Part shown: positions 7,941-16,271 of the stretch, one piece after another
Layout of the letters: every line of letters starts with the position of its first letter
Position numbering within the stretch: position 1 is the first letter of the stretch
Source of the DNA: Pyxidicoccus sp. MSG2
GTDB lineage: Bacteria; Myxococcota; Myxococcia; Myxococcales; Myxococcaceae
Length of the DNA stretch: 64,000 nt
NCBI RefSeq assembly: GCF_026626705.1
Contig: NZ_JAPNKC010000001.1
Span: forward strand, 806,001 to 870,000
Direction of reading: 5' to 3'
The notes under the pieces: model-generated
The model's input: only the letters and a program-made list of their open reading frames with translations
Told to the model about the DNA's origin: nothing
Database searches by the model: none
Program-made: the position numbers and the translations under genes

Positions 7941-9023
7941 TCAGTGCCGCAGCGGCAGCCGGAGCAGGAAGGTGGAGCCCTCGCCTCGCGAGGAGCGCAC
8001 CGACAGCGAGCCGCCGTGCAGCCGCGCCAGCTGCGAGGCGATGAACAGGCCCAGGCCGTGGCCGCGGTCCGGGTTGTCGTCGGCCCGCTGGAAGCGGTCG
8101 AAGATGTTGGGCAGCTCCGAGGCGGGGATGCCCGCGCCCCAGTCTCGCACGTGGATGACGGCCAGCCCGGGGCTCAACCCCAGGCCCAGCTCCACCCGCT
8201 TCCGCTCGCCGCAGTACTTCACCGCGTTGGAGAGCAGGTTGTTGAGCACCTGCCGCACCCGCTCGGCGTCGAAGGAGACCAGCACCGGGTCGCGGGTACC
8301 CGTCAGCAGGAACTCCACATGAGGCTCCAGCTCGCGCCACTCGCTCACGACCTCGGTGAGGAACGGGACGATGTCGCAGTACGCCGTCCGCAGCTCCACC
8401 TTCCCCTCGGACAGGCGCCCCGCGTCGAGGATGGAGGTGATGAGCTGGTTCATCCGGTCCAGCTGGCGGAGCACGGCCTCCGCGGACCTGCACTCGGCCT
8501 CCGCGCCCCGCTGCGCCACCTTGCGCAGCAGGACCTGGGCGTTGAGCCGGGCCGAGCTCAGCGGCGTCTTCAGCTCGTGCGCCACCCAGTTGATCAGCTC
8601 CTCGCGCGCCGCCCCGGATGCCGGCCGGGACTCACGCATGGCCCCGTGCCCGGGGGGACGTGGCTCGGAAGGAGTCCGCGAGCGAAGCGCCGCCGTGACG
8701 GCCTGCTCGAAGCTCGACAGGTCCACGGGCTTGGCCAGGAAGGTGTCGGCCTCCTCGCGCCCGACGGGCCGCGCCGCGCTCAAGAGCACGAAGGGCACGG
8801 TGGACAGGTGGGGCTCCTCGCGCAGCGCGCGCAGCAACTCCATGCCCGTGCGCCGCGGCATCATGTGGTCGCTGACCACCAGGTCCGGCGGCTCGGTGCG
8901 CGCCAACGTGAGCGCCTCCTCGCCGTTGTGCGCCCGCACCGCGCGGTGGCCGAGCCCCTCCACCACCTCGGCGAAGATTTCCAGCAGCGCCTCTTCGTCT
9001 TCCGCGATGAGGACGAGACTCAT
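7941..9023 (-). CDS. hybrid REC-histidine kinase
   Basis: A 360-residue protein with the receiver at the N-terminus and the kinase at the C-terminus. The receiver has AEDEE, phospho-acceptor Asp52 (VVSDHMMP) and Lys98. The kinase has the H-box VAHELKTPLS with His149, N-box NLLSNAVKY, G1 DWGAGIP, F-box FDRFQ and G2 GHGLGLF, so it appears active. There are no membrane segments, so it is cytoplasmic and probably driven by another kinase or by the KaiC-like partner. Its start overlaps the KaiC-like stop (ATGA), so both come from one transcript. Confidence 0.92.
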   Translation of the reverse strand: MSLVLIAEDEEALLEIFAEVVEGLGHRAVRAHNGEEALTLARTEPPDLVVSDHMMPRRTGMELLRALREEPHLSTVPFVLLSAARPVGREEADTFLAKPVDLSSFEQAVTAALRSRTPSEPRPPGHGAMRESRPASGAAREELINWVAHELKTPLSSARLNAQVLLRKVAQRGAEAECRSAEAVLRQLDRMNQLITSILDAGRLSEGKVELRTAYCDIVPFLTEVVSEWRELEPHVEFLLTGTRDPVLVSFDAERVRQVLNNLLSNAVKYCGERKRVELGLGLSPGLAVIHVRDWGAGIPASELPNIFDRFQRADDNPDRGHGLGLFIASQLARLHGGSLSVRSSRGEGSTFLLRLPLRH

Positions 9024-10489
9024 TCCGCGGACCCGATGCTCGTGCCCAGCGGCCTCGCCTGCCCCGTCAGGAGCCCCTCCGCGGAGCGCATGGGCGACTT
9101 GACCTTCATCCCCGTGTCGGCGATCTCGAACTCCCGCAGGTCATTGTCGTACTTGCTGTCGCGCATCTTGAGGACGGACAGGATGCGGTGGATGCGCCCG
9201 CGCAGCTCCACGTAGCGCAGGAGCAGCAGGTTCTCCCCGAGGATGGCGATGGGCGCGTCGCTGAAGTCCAGCTCGGTGCCCGCCACCTTCGGCACCTCCC
9301 GGGTGAACAGGGTGGAAACCTCCGCGACCCGCAGGCGCAACGCCAGCGAGGCGAAGAACGTGCGCCGCCGGTCCCGGTCGTCGATGGACTCCTCCAGGGA
9401 GGTGAGCCCGTCGATGACCAACCGCTTCACTCCCAGGCGTGAGACCTCCGCGAGGACGCGGTCCACGATGAGGTCGGCCTCCGCCTCCATGGGCGGCACG
9501 TTCATGAACGAGAGCAGGCCGCTCTTCACGTGCTGCCCCATCTCCAGGCCGATACGCCGCGCCCGGTTGCTGAGCGAGGCCGGCGAGTCGAAGAAGGAGA
9601 CGAAGAGGGACGGCTGCGAGCGGCGGGCACCCTCCACCGCGAAGTGCGCGGCGAGCAGCGTCTTGCCGATGCCCATGCTCCCCGCGACCATGGTGGCGCT
9701 GTGCAGTGGCAGGCCCCCCTCCATCAGCACGTCCAGCTCCGGCAGCCCGAAGCTGGCGCGGCCCTCGGGCGGCGCCTCGTCCTTCATGTCGGGGACTTGC
9801 GCCTCCAGGCGGGGGATGAACCGCACCCCGTCCTCGTCGATGCGCATCAGGTGCTCACCGGTGAGGTGCGGCCGGCCGCGCAGCTTCACCACCTCCACGC
9901 GTCGCAGGCGGCGCGCGGACCGCTTGTTGACCGACAGGGAGACGACGCCGTCCACGGTGGTGGCTTCCGGCAGCGTCAGCAGCTTCTCCAGCGGATACTC
10001 CGTGGTGAAGAGCCCCACGCAGTCCGCCGCCGCCAGACCGATGCCCAGCTCGTAGAGGAACTCGCGCAGCCGCGCCTCGTCCTGCCAGAGGTCGCGAATG
10101 GCGCGCAGCCCGTCGATGAAGAGCAGCTTCGCGCCCCGCTTGCGCACCGTCTGCATGAGCAGGTCCCGCGTCTCGCGCGCCCCCTGCTTCAGGGTGGAGT
10201 AGGCGCTCATCACGAAGAGCCTCTCGTCGAGCAGCTCCCGCCGGAAGAAGGAGAAGCCGGCCAGCTCGCTGACCAGCTTGTCGTGCGGCTCGGAGGTGAC
10301 GGTGGCCACCACCACCGGCAGTCCCCGCGACGCCGCGAGGAAGGCCACCTGGCTGCACAAGACCGTCTTTCCGCAACCCGGGTCGCCCGTCACGATGACG
10401 GACTGGCGCCGGGGGATGCCACCACCGAGGAGCCTGTCGAAGCTGGGGATACCGGTCTCGAAGAGCGGCCCCGAACGGCTGCTGTCCAT
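9020..10489 (-). CDS. KaiC-like double RecA-domain ATPase
   Basis: A 489-residue protein with two KaiC/RecA domains. Domain 1 has Walker A GDPGCGKT (35-42) and Walker B LLFIDGL; domain 2 has GSMGIGKT (270-277) and RLVIDGL. Cyanobacterial KaiC carries a Glu-Glu pair after each P-loop. Here domain 1 keeps one Glu (VTSEP) and domain 2 reads SFFDSP, so ATPase activity may be uneven. The C-terminal Ser-Thr phosphorylation pair of clock KaiC is not evident. No kaiA or kaiB is present. Non-clock KaiC proteins often work with histidine kinases, and this gene overlaps a REC-kinase gene by 4 bp. No good Shine-Dalgarno sequence precedes this ATG. Confidence 0.88.
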   Translation of the reverse strand: MDSSRSGPLFETGIPSFDRLLGGGIPRRQSVIVTGDPGCGKTVLCSQVAFLAASRGLPVVVATVTSEPHDKLVSELAGFSFFRRELLDERLFVMSAYSTLKQGARETRDLLMQTVRKRGAKLLFIDGLRAIRDLWQDEARLREFLYELGIGLAAADCVGLFTTEYPLEKLLTLPEATTVDGVVSLSVNKRSARRLRRVEVVKLRGRPHLTGEHLMRIDEDGVRFIPRLEAQVPDMKDEAPPEGRASFGLPELDVLMEGGLPLHSATMVAGSMGIGKTLLAAHFAVEGARRSQPSLFVSFFDSPASLSNRARRIGLEMGQHVKSGLLSFMNVPPMEAEADLIVDRVLAEVSRLGVKRLVIDGLTSLEESIDDRDRRRTFFASLALRLRVAEVSTLFTREVPKVAGTELDFSDAPIAILGENLLLLRYVELRGRIHRILSVLKMRDSKYDNDLREFEIADTGMKVKSPMRSAEGLLTGQARPLGTSIGSAE

Positions 10490-10752
10490 CTGTCATGTCC
10501 ATCGAGCGGCGGGGTACGACGCGCGGCTCCGCAGCTCGGAAGAGGGCGCGTGGAGGGTGGGTATCAGGGGGATGCCCGAAGCACGGGAGCTAACAACTGG
10601 GGGGCACGACTCCAAGGCCCTGCCCTGGCACGAAGAGGCGGGTGCCCGCTCCAATGCTCAATGCCAGACATGCGCTCCAGAGCCGGGGATGCAGGCTCCC
10701 GCATCCACCGCGCTCCCGGTGCAGGACTTCCTTCACGGCCAGGCCGGGCGCC
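10490..10752. other. intergenic region upstream of the KaiC-like operon
   Basis: These 263 bp carry no convincing gene on either strand. They probably hold the leftward promoter of the KaiC-like/REC-kinase operon and the 3' end of the small-protein transcript. I see no clear promoter hexamers, T-run terminator or repeat. Confidence 0.5.
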
Positions 10753-10929
10753 CTACCACTCCTGCTCGGGGATGGACTGCTCGCGCACTTCTTCGTCGGG
10801 CTGGCCGTAGCCGGGCATTCCATCCTCCCGGGCCTCGTCCGCCTTGGAGGGCCGGCGGGGCGCCTCTTGCTGCGTCTTGCGCTCGGGCGCGTCCTGCTCG
10901 GGCTTCGGCTGCTTGGGCTCGGTGGCCAT
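10753..10929 (-). CDS. small hydrophilic Glu/Pro/Gln-rich protein of unknown function
   Basis: A 58-residue product, almost entirely charged or polar (rich in Glu, Lys, Pro and Gln) and probably disordered. The start was chosen because GGAGGAGAG ends a few bases before the ATG. A longer in-frame version adds 22 residues but has no such site. There is no membrane segment or known motif. It lies between the KaiC-like operon and the Ser/Thr kinase and is likely a separate unit. I do not recognise it. Confidence 0.6.
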   Translation of the reverse strand: MATEPKQPKPEQDAPERKTQQEAPRRPSKADEAREDGMPGYGQPDEEVREQSIPEQEW

Positions 10930-11043
10930 CGCTCTCCTCCCCTGCGCGGCTTCGCGCGCGGGAGGAAATGTCGTCATCTCCGCGGCGGGCCGCATGGGTG
11001 CCTCCCTCCCGCGGCGGGCAGGCAGCCGAGGAGCCGCCCCCGC

Positions 11044-12051
11044 CTACCCCGCGCTCGAGCCCGGAGTCCCCGTCGCGGGGGCCGCGCCGCCCGGCGAGGA
11101 CGACGAGGGCACGTCGTCGCTGGCGCCGAAGAGGCCGCGCACCACGGCGGCGATGGCCAGGGGCGTGCCCACGCGCTCGTCGTAATGGGGCGTGAGCGCC
11201 TGGGCGAACTCCTCGGCCGAGGGGAAGCGCTCCTCGGGATGCTTGGAGAAGGCGCGGTCCACCACGGCCTCCAGCGCCTCGGGCACCTCCGGGCGCAATT
11301 CGCGCAGCGGGCGGTACTGGCGGGACCAGATGGCGGCGAAGACCTCGTCCGGCGAGCCGCCCACGAAGGGCCGCTCCAGCGTCAGCAACTCGTAGAGCAC
11401 CACCGTGGCGGCCCAGAGGTCGGCGGCGGGGTTGACCTCGCCGAGCAACGACTCCGGGGACAGGTAGTACGGCTTGCCCAGCACCTCGCCGCCCTGCAGC
11501 TTGCCGTCCACCAGCACGCGCGACACGCCAAAGTCGCCCAGCTTGATTTCTCCCACGCGGGAGATGAACAGGTTGGAGGGGGACACATCGCAGTGGACGA
11601 TGCCCAGCGGCTCGCCCGTCGGCCCGGTGGCGGTGTGCGCGTACGCGAGCGCCTCCAACAGCACCTTGCCCAGGTACACCGCGAAGTCCAGCGGCAGGGG
11701 GATGCCGCGCACCTTGCAGCGCCGGAGAATCTGGCCCAGGTCTCGCCCGTCCACCAGCTCCATGACGATGAAGTAGATGCCCTCCAGCACGCCGGCATCC
11801 AGCACCGTGACGATGTTGGGGTGGTGCAGCTGCTTGGACAGCTGCGCCTCGCGGGCGAAGAGGGACACCGAGGCGGGGTCTCTCGTCAGCGCCGGCAACA
11901 GCCGCTTGAGCGCCACCGTCCAGCCCTCGCGAGGGCCGGCCAGCACGCGCGCGCGGTACACCTCCGCCATGCCGCCCTTGCCGAGCACGGAGAGGATTTC
12001 GTAGTTGCCGAAGACCCGGGTGGTCTTCCCTGGAGCGGGCGGCTGGCTCAC
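11044..12051 (-). CDS. eukaryotic-type Ser/Thr protein kinase (HCD variant)
   Basis: A 335-residue kinase starting with GTG in a GTGA overlap with the preceding TPR gene. It has a Gly-rich loop GKGGMAEV (24-31), Lys49 (VALK), the catalytic loop VHCDVSPSN with Asp155, and DFG at 173-175. The Arg of the usual HRD is Cys154, so it is a non-RD kinase whose activation is less likely to depend on activation-loop phosphorylation. Kinases with a xDVSPxN loop are common in myxobacteria. The C-terminal tail (from about residue 300) is Ala/Ser/Gly-rich. No membrane anchor is seen. The coupled secreted TPR protein may belong to the same pathway. Confidence 0.92.
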   Translation of the reverse strand: MSQPPAPGKTTRVFGNYEILSVLGKGGMAEVYRARVLAGPREGWTVALKRLLPALTRDPASVSLFAREAQLSKQLHHPNIVTVLDAGVLEGIYFIVMELVDGRDLGQILRRCKVRGIPLPLDFAVYLGKVLLEALAYAHTATGPTGEPLGIVHCDVSPSNLFISRVGEIKLGDFGVSRVLVDGKLQGGEVLGKPYYLSPESLLGEVNPAADLWAATVVLYELLTLERPFVGGSPDEVFAAIWSRQYRPLRELRPEVPEALEAVVDRAFSKHPEERFPSAEEFAQALTPHYDERVGTPLAIAAVVRGLFGASDDVPSSSSPGGAAPATGTPGSSAG

Positions 12052-13028
12052 GGGATGGTGCTTCCGGACCCCAGCGCCTCGCGGCCGGGTGCCCGCTTGC
12101 GGTTGCGCTGCTGAAGCAGCGCTTCGATGTCCTCCTTCAGCGCGGCCTCCGGCACGGCCTCCGCGGGCCGGTTCCCCGGCGCCCAGCCCAGCTCCATGGC
12201 CCGGCGCAACGCTTCCCGGGCGCGGGGGCGCTTCCTGTCCCGCAGGTGCGCGTAGGCCAGCCACAGTTGCACGTCCGGCCGGTTCGACGTGCGCATGCGC
12301 TCCAGCGTCGTCAGGGCACCGGGCACGTTCCCCAGCTCCAGCTGGCAGGCCGCGAGCCCCACCACCGCCGCGGGGTTGCGGTCATCCGTCGCCAGCACGT
12401 ATTCGAAGTGCCGCTGCGCCGCCGCGTGGTTGCCGGCCGCGAGCTGCCGCAGCCCCTCATCCAGCGACGGCACTCCCGCCTCCGGCGCACGCCGGGCCTC
12501 CGCGGCAGGCGCCGCCGCGCTCGCACTCTTCGGCGCGGGGGCGGCGGCCTCCTCGTCGGCCGCTTCCGGCTCGCCGTCCTGGGAGTCGTCCTGCGAGGCC
12601 GTGGACCTCAGCAAGAGCAGCAGGCCGTCCTTCAGCGCCGGAGAGCGGCAGCCCTTGGGCGGCTGGACCAGCGCGCTCAGCACCCGGTCATACGCGTTGA
12701 TGAAGAAGAGCGCGGGGTGGCTCTCCCGCTCCATGCAGCTCGGCCCCGTCTGGCACAGCAGCACGCTGCCCACCAGCACGTGGCCCTGCAGCTCGCCCTT
12801 CACCACCTGCGTGCCGGGCTCGAAGCCGCAGGCGCCGCCCTTCCCGGTGGCCGTGCCAATCACCTGCTCGCCCTCGGTGCGGAACTCCACCGGGCCGTAC
12901 ATATCCCCCAGGTAGGGGCCGGACACGGTCGGCCCCGCCCATGCGAGGCCGGAGGCGACGACGGAAAGAACCGTCGCGAGTGCCTTGTTGGAAAGCGCGG
13001 GCGGCATGTGCGGGAGTCTTTTCATCAT
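12048..13028 (-). CDS. secreted TPR-containing protein
   Basis: A 326-residue product from the ATG at 13028. This start gives a proper signal peptide (MMKRLPHM, a hydrophobic core ATVLSVVASG, and likely cleavage after LAWA). A longer frame upstream is open but adds an arginine-rich N-terminus that would mask the signal. Residues about 35-140 form an unrecognised beta-rich domain with several Cys. An Ala/Glu/Pro linker follows, then TPR helices (LAAGNHAAAQRHFEYVL, PAAVVGLAACQLELGNVPGA). It is coupled by overlap to the Ser/Thr kinase. Function unknown. Confidence 0.75.
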   Translation of the reverse strand: MMKRLPHMPPALSNKALATVLSVVASGLAWAGPTVSGPYLGDMYGPVEFRTEGEQVIGTATGKGGACGFEPGTQVVKGELQGHVLVGSVLLCQTGPSCMERESHPALFFINAYDRVLSALVQPPKGCRSPALKDGLLLLLRSTASQDDSQDGEPEAADEEAAAPAPKSASAAAPAAEARRAPEAGVPSLDEGLRQLAAGNHAAAQRHFEYVLATDDRNPAAVVGLAACQLELGNVPGALTTLERMRTSNRPDVQLWLAYAHLRDRKRPRAREALRRAMELGWAPGNRPAEAVPEAALKEDIEALLQQRNRKRAPGREALGSGSTIP

Positions 13029-13137
13029 AGAAGCCGCGAGGCTGCCTTGTAAACGCACGAGGAAGCCTTGACCCCGCCGCCCCCCGTCCTTATCATTTCC
13101 CCAGACTCTTACGGGTTTTCCCAATAGATTCGAGGAC

Positions 13138-13164
13138 TTGGTAGCACTGTAGCTTTGTTACAAA
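13138..13164 (+). promoter_or_regulatory. candidate promoter of the 6S RNA gene
   Basis: TTGGTA (13138-13143) and TACAAA (13159-13164), 15 bp apart, precede the first paired bases of the predicted RNA by about 5-7 bp. The spacer is shorter than the 17-bp ideal. Confidence 0.35.
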
Positions 13165-13165
13165 G

Positions 13166-13367
13166 GCTGTCCCCTGCGGGGCGCGTGATGCCCAGCAGAA
13201 ATTCGAACCGATACGTCCATTCCGGGGTCCGTTTCGGTCGCCATGTGCAAGCCCTCCCTCCTCACGGGGGATGAGGGAAGCCTGCGGCGGCATGATTTCG
13301 GTTCCCACCTGGCTTTCAGAGGGTTCAATGGACGCTGGGCACACGGCCATGCGGCGGGGGACTTTTT
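13166..13367 (+). ncRNA. ssrS: probable 6S RNA
   Basis: About 200 nt that fold end to end into one long interrupted hairpin. The closing stem is GTCCCC (13169-13174) with GGGGAC (13357-13362), then GTG/CAC and GCCCAGC (13190-13196) with GCTGGGC (13334-13340), inner GAACCGA (13204-13210) with TCGGTTC (13298-13304), and an apical TCCCTC/GAGGGA hairpin. A CTTTTT run follows the closing stem, as at an intrinsic terminator. In many proteobacteria 6S RNA lies directly upstream of the 5-formyl-THF cyclo-ligase gene, as here. 6S RNA mimics an open promoter and binds the housekeeping RNA polymerase. Exact ends are estimates. Confidence 0.65.
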
Positions 13368-13383
13368 CTGCGGAGCGGCGGCG

Positions 13384-14007
13384 GTGAGCGAGACGGTGGT
13401 GGAAGAGGCGGCGGCGAGGAAGCAGACGCTGCGTGAAGAGTTGACGGCGCGCCGCAAGGCGATGACGCCGGACATCATCGACACGCGGGGTCTCAAGGTT
13501 CAGTCTCGGTTTCTGGCAGCTCCGTATTATCAGAAGGCGAGAACGGTAGCCTTGTATGCCCCGATTCGGGGCGAGGTGCCCACGCGGGACATTTTGATTG
13601 CGGCGTTGCAGGACGACAAAATCGTCTGCTACCCGCTGTCCCACGTCCACGGGCGCATCCTCTCATTCAGGGCCATCAAGTCGGAGAGCGAGCTGGAGCC
13701 GGGACGGTTGGGGGTCAGGGAGCCAAGCAACTCCTCGGACCTCATCCCGGTGGACCAGATAGACCTCTTCGTGGTGCCGGGCCTGGGGTTCACCCGGGAC
13801 GGCAAGCGGCTGGGGCGCGGGGGCGGCTATTACGACGCCACCCTCCGTGCGGCCAGCCAACGCAGTCGCCGGGTGGGTCTGGCCTTCAATGACCAGGTCG
13901 TCCAGGTGCTGCCCACCACGACGGATGACGTGGACATGGATCTCATCGTGACGGAGTCCGAGTCGCTGCGGGGCCTGTACCGCGACTGGGACTTCCTGGA
14001 TACGTGA
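13384..14007 (+). CDS. 5-formyltetrahydrofolate cyclo-ligase
   Basis: A 207-residue protein from a GTG start (MSETVVEEAAARKQTLREEL). The family N-terminal helix with the basic TARRKAM, the GEVPTRDIL segment, and the late signature VPGLGFTRDGKRLGRGGGYYD are all present. It makes 5,10-methenyl-THF from 5-formyl-THF using ATP. A longer in-frame reading would run through the 6S RNA gene and is rejected. Its stop overlaps the start of the next gene (GTGA). This family is the fau/ygfA gene that neighbours 6S RNA in other bacteria. Confidence 0.93.
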   Translation: MSETVVEEAAARKQTLREELTARRKAMTPDIIDTRGLKVQSRFLAAPYYQKARTVALYAPIRGEVPTRDILIAALQDDKIVCYPLSHVHGRILSFRAIKSESELEPGRLGVREPSNSSDLIPVDQIDLFVVPGLGFTRDGKRLGRGGGYYDATLRAASQRSRRVGLAFNDQVVQVLPTTTDDVDMDLIVTESESLRGLYRDWDFLDT

Positions 14008-14792
14008 GGGTCCTCTTCATGGGAGACGTCGTGGGCCGCCCGGGACTCCAGGCGGTCCGCACGCTCCTGCCGCGTCTCGTGTCCGAGCACGGGGTGGACC
14101 TGTGCGTGGCCAACGCGGAGAACAGCGAGGGCGGTGCCGGCATCAGCGCGGAGACCGCCACGTACCTGCTCGACAGCGGCATCAAGCTGCTGACGAGCGG
14201 GAACCATTTCTACTCGAAGAAGGCCATCCTCCCCTGGGTGAAGGAGCATCCGGACCTGCTGCTGCGTCCGGCGAACTACCCCAAGGGGACGCCGGGGCGC
14301 GGGCACGGGTTGGTGCGGCTCGCGGACGGCCGGGCCCTGGGCGTCATCAACCTGGAGGGGCGCGTCTTCATGCGCACCGAGGACAGCCCCTTCGAGGTGG
14401 TGCTGCCCCTGGTGGAGGAGCTGCGCAAGGAGACGCCCTGCATCCTGGTGGACATGCACTGCGAGGCGAGCAGCGAGAAGAACGCCATGGGCGTGCACCT
14501 GGACGGCAAGGTGTCCGCGGTGGTGGGCACGCACACGCACGTGCAGACGGCGGATGAGCGGATCCTCCCCGGCGGCACGGCCTTCATCACCGACGTGGGC
14601 ATGTGTGGCCCGCTGGACTCCGTCATCGGCATGAAGAAGGAGTCCTCGCTGGCGCGCTTCCGCGGGGAGAAGGCGCCCTACGAGGTGGCGGAGAAGCTGG
14701 TGTACCTGCAGGGCGTCGTCATCGACATCGACGACACGACGGGCCGGCCCCGGAGCATCGAGCGGGTGCGCCAGCGCCTGCCGGGCACCTGA
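14004..14792 (+). CDS. YmdB-type metallophosphoesterase (TIGR00282 family)
   Basis: A 262-residue calcineurin-like enzyme. Expected metal ligands are visible: Asp8 (MGDVVGRPG), Glu39 and Asn40 (ANAEN), Asn67-His68 (SGNH), His152 (DMHCEAS), His177 and His179 (GTHTHVQT). Bacillus YmdB hydrolyses 2',3'- and 3',5'-cyclic nucleotides and affects RNA turnover and development. The GTG start overlaps the previous stop by 4 bp, so translation is coupled to the folate gene. No signal peptide is present. Confidence 0.9.
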   Translation: MRVLFMGDVVGRPGLQAVRTLLPRLVSEHGVDLCVANAENSEGGAGISAETATYLLDSGIKLLTSGNHFYSKKAILPWVKEHPDLLLRPANYPKGTPGRGHGLVRLADGRALGVINLEGRVFMRTEDSPFEVVLPLVEELRKETPCILVDMHCEASSEKNAMGVHLDGKVSAVVGTHTHVQTADERILPGGTAFITDVGMCGPLDSVIGMKKESSLARFRGEKAPYEVAEKLVYLQGVVIDIDDTTGRPRSIERVRQRLPGT

Positions 14793-14851
14793 GCGCCCTC
14801 GCGGAGGAAGTGCCGCCACGGGCGGTGCAAATCGGGTAGGTTTCGCGCGCC

Positions 14852-16123
14852 ATGAACACGGACGCGCTGCGCAAGGCGACCCCCGAGGAGCAGTTCGAAG
14901 AAGTCACCCGAGGCACCGTGGACATCCAGGTGCCCGAGGAGCTGAAGAAGAAGCTCCAGCGCTCGTATGACACGGGCAAGCCGTTGGTCATCAAGGCGGG
15001 GTTCGATCCGAGCCGGCCTGATTTGCACCTCGGCCACTCGCTCCTGCTGACGCGCATGCGGCGCTTCCAGGACTTCGGGCACACGGTGGTGTTCCTCATC
15101 GGCGACTTCACGGCGCTCATCGGCGACCCGACGGGCCGCAACGCCACGCGCCCGGCGCTCACGCGCGACGAGGTGAAGGCCAACGCGGAGACGTACAAGC
15201 AGCAGGTCTTCAAGGTGCTGGACGCGGACAAGACGCTGGTGCGCTTCAACTCCACCTGGCTGGACGCGCTGGGCACGGAGGGGATGATCCGCCTGGCGGC
15301 GCGCTACTCGGTGCAGCGCATGCTGGAGCGCGACGACTTCAAGAAGCGCTTCCGGGAGAACGTCTCCATCTCGCTGCACGAGTTCATGTACCCGCTCTTG
15401 CAGGGGTACGACTCGGTGGCGCTGAAGTCGGACGTGGAGCTGGGCGCGACGGATCAGCTCTTCAACCTGCTCGTGGGCCGCCAGCTCATGAAGGAGGAAG
15501 GGCTGGAGCCGCAGGTCATCATGACCGGCCCCATCCTGGAGGGGCTCAACGCGAAGCTGGTCGACGGCAAGATCGTCGGCGACAAGATGTCCAAGAGCCT
15601 GGACAACTACGTGGGCATCGACGAGCCGCCGGAGACCATCTTCGGCAAGCTGATGAGCATCACCGATGACCTGATGTGGCGGTACCTGGAGCTGCTCTCG
15701 GCGAAGACGCTGAAGGAGCTCGCGGAGATGCGCGCGAAGGTCCAGGGCGGCGAGCTGCACCCCATGACGGTGAAGAAGGACTTCGCCCGGGAGATGGCGG
15801 TGCGCTTCCACGGCGAGGACGGCGGCCGCAAGGCGGTGGAGGCCTGGGACAACCTCAAGAAGGAGGCGCCGCAGGCGAGTCTGGAGCTGGTGGAGGTGTC
15901 ACTGGCCGGGGCGGAGAAGCAGCTCCTGTTCAAGCTCTTGCCGGAGACGAAGCTGGTGGCCTCGGCGACGAAGGCCCGCGAGGCGATGGCCCAGGGCAGC
16001 GTGCGCGTCAACGGCGAGAAGGTGACGGACCTGAAGGCCGAGTACGGCGCGGGCGAGTACACCGTGCAGGTGGGCAAGGCGCGCACGGACAAGCCGAACT
16101 CCGTGCGCCTGAAGCTCACCTGA
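14852..16123 (+). CDS. tyrS: tyrosyl-tRNA synthetase
   Basis: A 423-residue class I aminoacyl-tRNA synthetase that charges tRNA-Tyr. The signatures are HLGH at 59-62 and KMSKS at 245-249, preceded by GATDQLFNLL, and a C-terminal S4 RNA-binding domain (about 350-420: LVASATKAREAMAQGSVRVN). The length and motif spacing fit the TyrZ-like subgroup. It begins 59 bp after the phosphoesterase gene. No T-box leader is seen. Confidence 0.97.
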   Translation: MNTDALRKATPEEQFEEVTRGTVDIQVPEELKKKLQRSYDTGKPLVIKAGFDPSRPDLHLGHSLLLTRMRRFQDFGHTVVFLIGDFTALIGDPTGRNATRPALTRDEVKANAETYKQQVFKVLDADKTLVRFNSTWLDALGTEGMIRLAARYSVQRMLERDDFKKRFRENVSISLHEFMYPLLQGYDSVALKSDVELGATDQLFNLLVGRQLMKEEGLEPQVIMTGPILEGLNAKLVDGKIVGDKMSKSLDNYVGIDEPPETIFGKLMSITDDLMWRYLELLSAKTLKELAEMRAKVQGGELHPMTVKKDFAREMAVRFHGEDGGRKAVEAWDNLKKEAPQASLELVEVSLAGAEKQLLFKLLPETKLVASATKAREAMAQGSVRVNGEKVTDLKAEYGAGEYTVQVGKARTDKPNSVRLKLT

Positions 16124-16165
16124 GCCTGACGCCCGCCTGACCCCGTCTGCCTGCCCTCGGGTGAC

Positions 16166-16184
16166 GCCCGGTTGAATGCCGGGC
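16166..16184 (+). terminator. hairpin after tyrS
   Basis: GCCCGG (16166-16171) and CCGGGC (16179-16184) enclose a 7-base loop about 40 bp after the tyrS stop. No T-run follows, so termination efficiency is uncertain. Confidence 0.4.
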
Positions 16185-16271
16185 GGGGAAGGGCCGTCCC
16201 AAGCGCCAACCCCGTCCAAGAGGGTCGCTCCTCCCGAGCGACTGACGGGCCGCTGTAGACTCCCGCGCGCC

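Noticed and set aside
9020..10489. Circadian clock gene kaiC
   Set aside because: No kaiA or kaiB, and the phosphorylation site pair and second-domain catalytic Glu residues are not evident.
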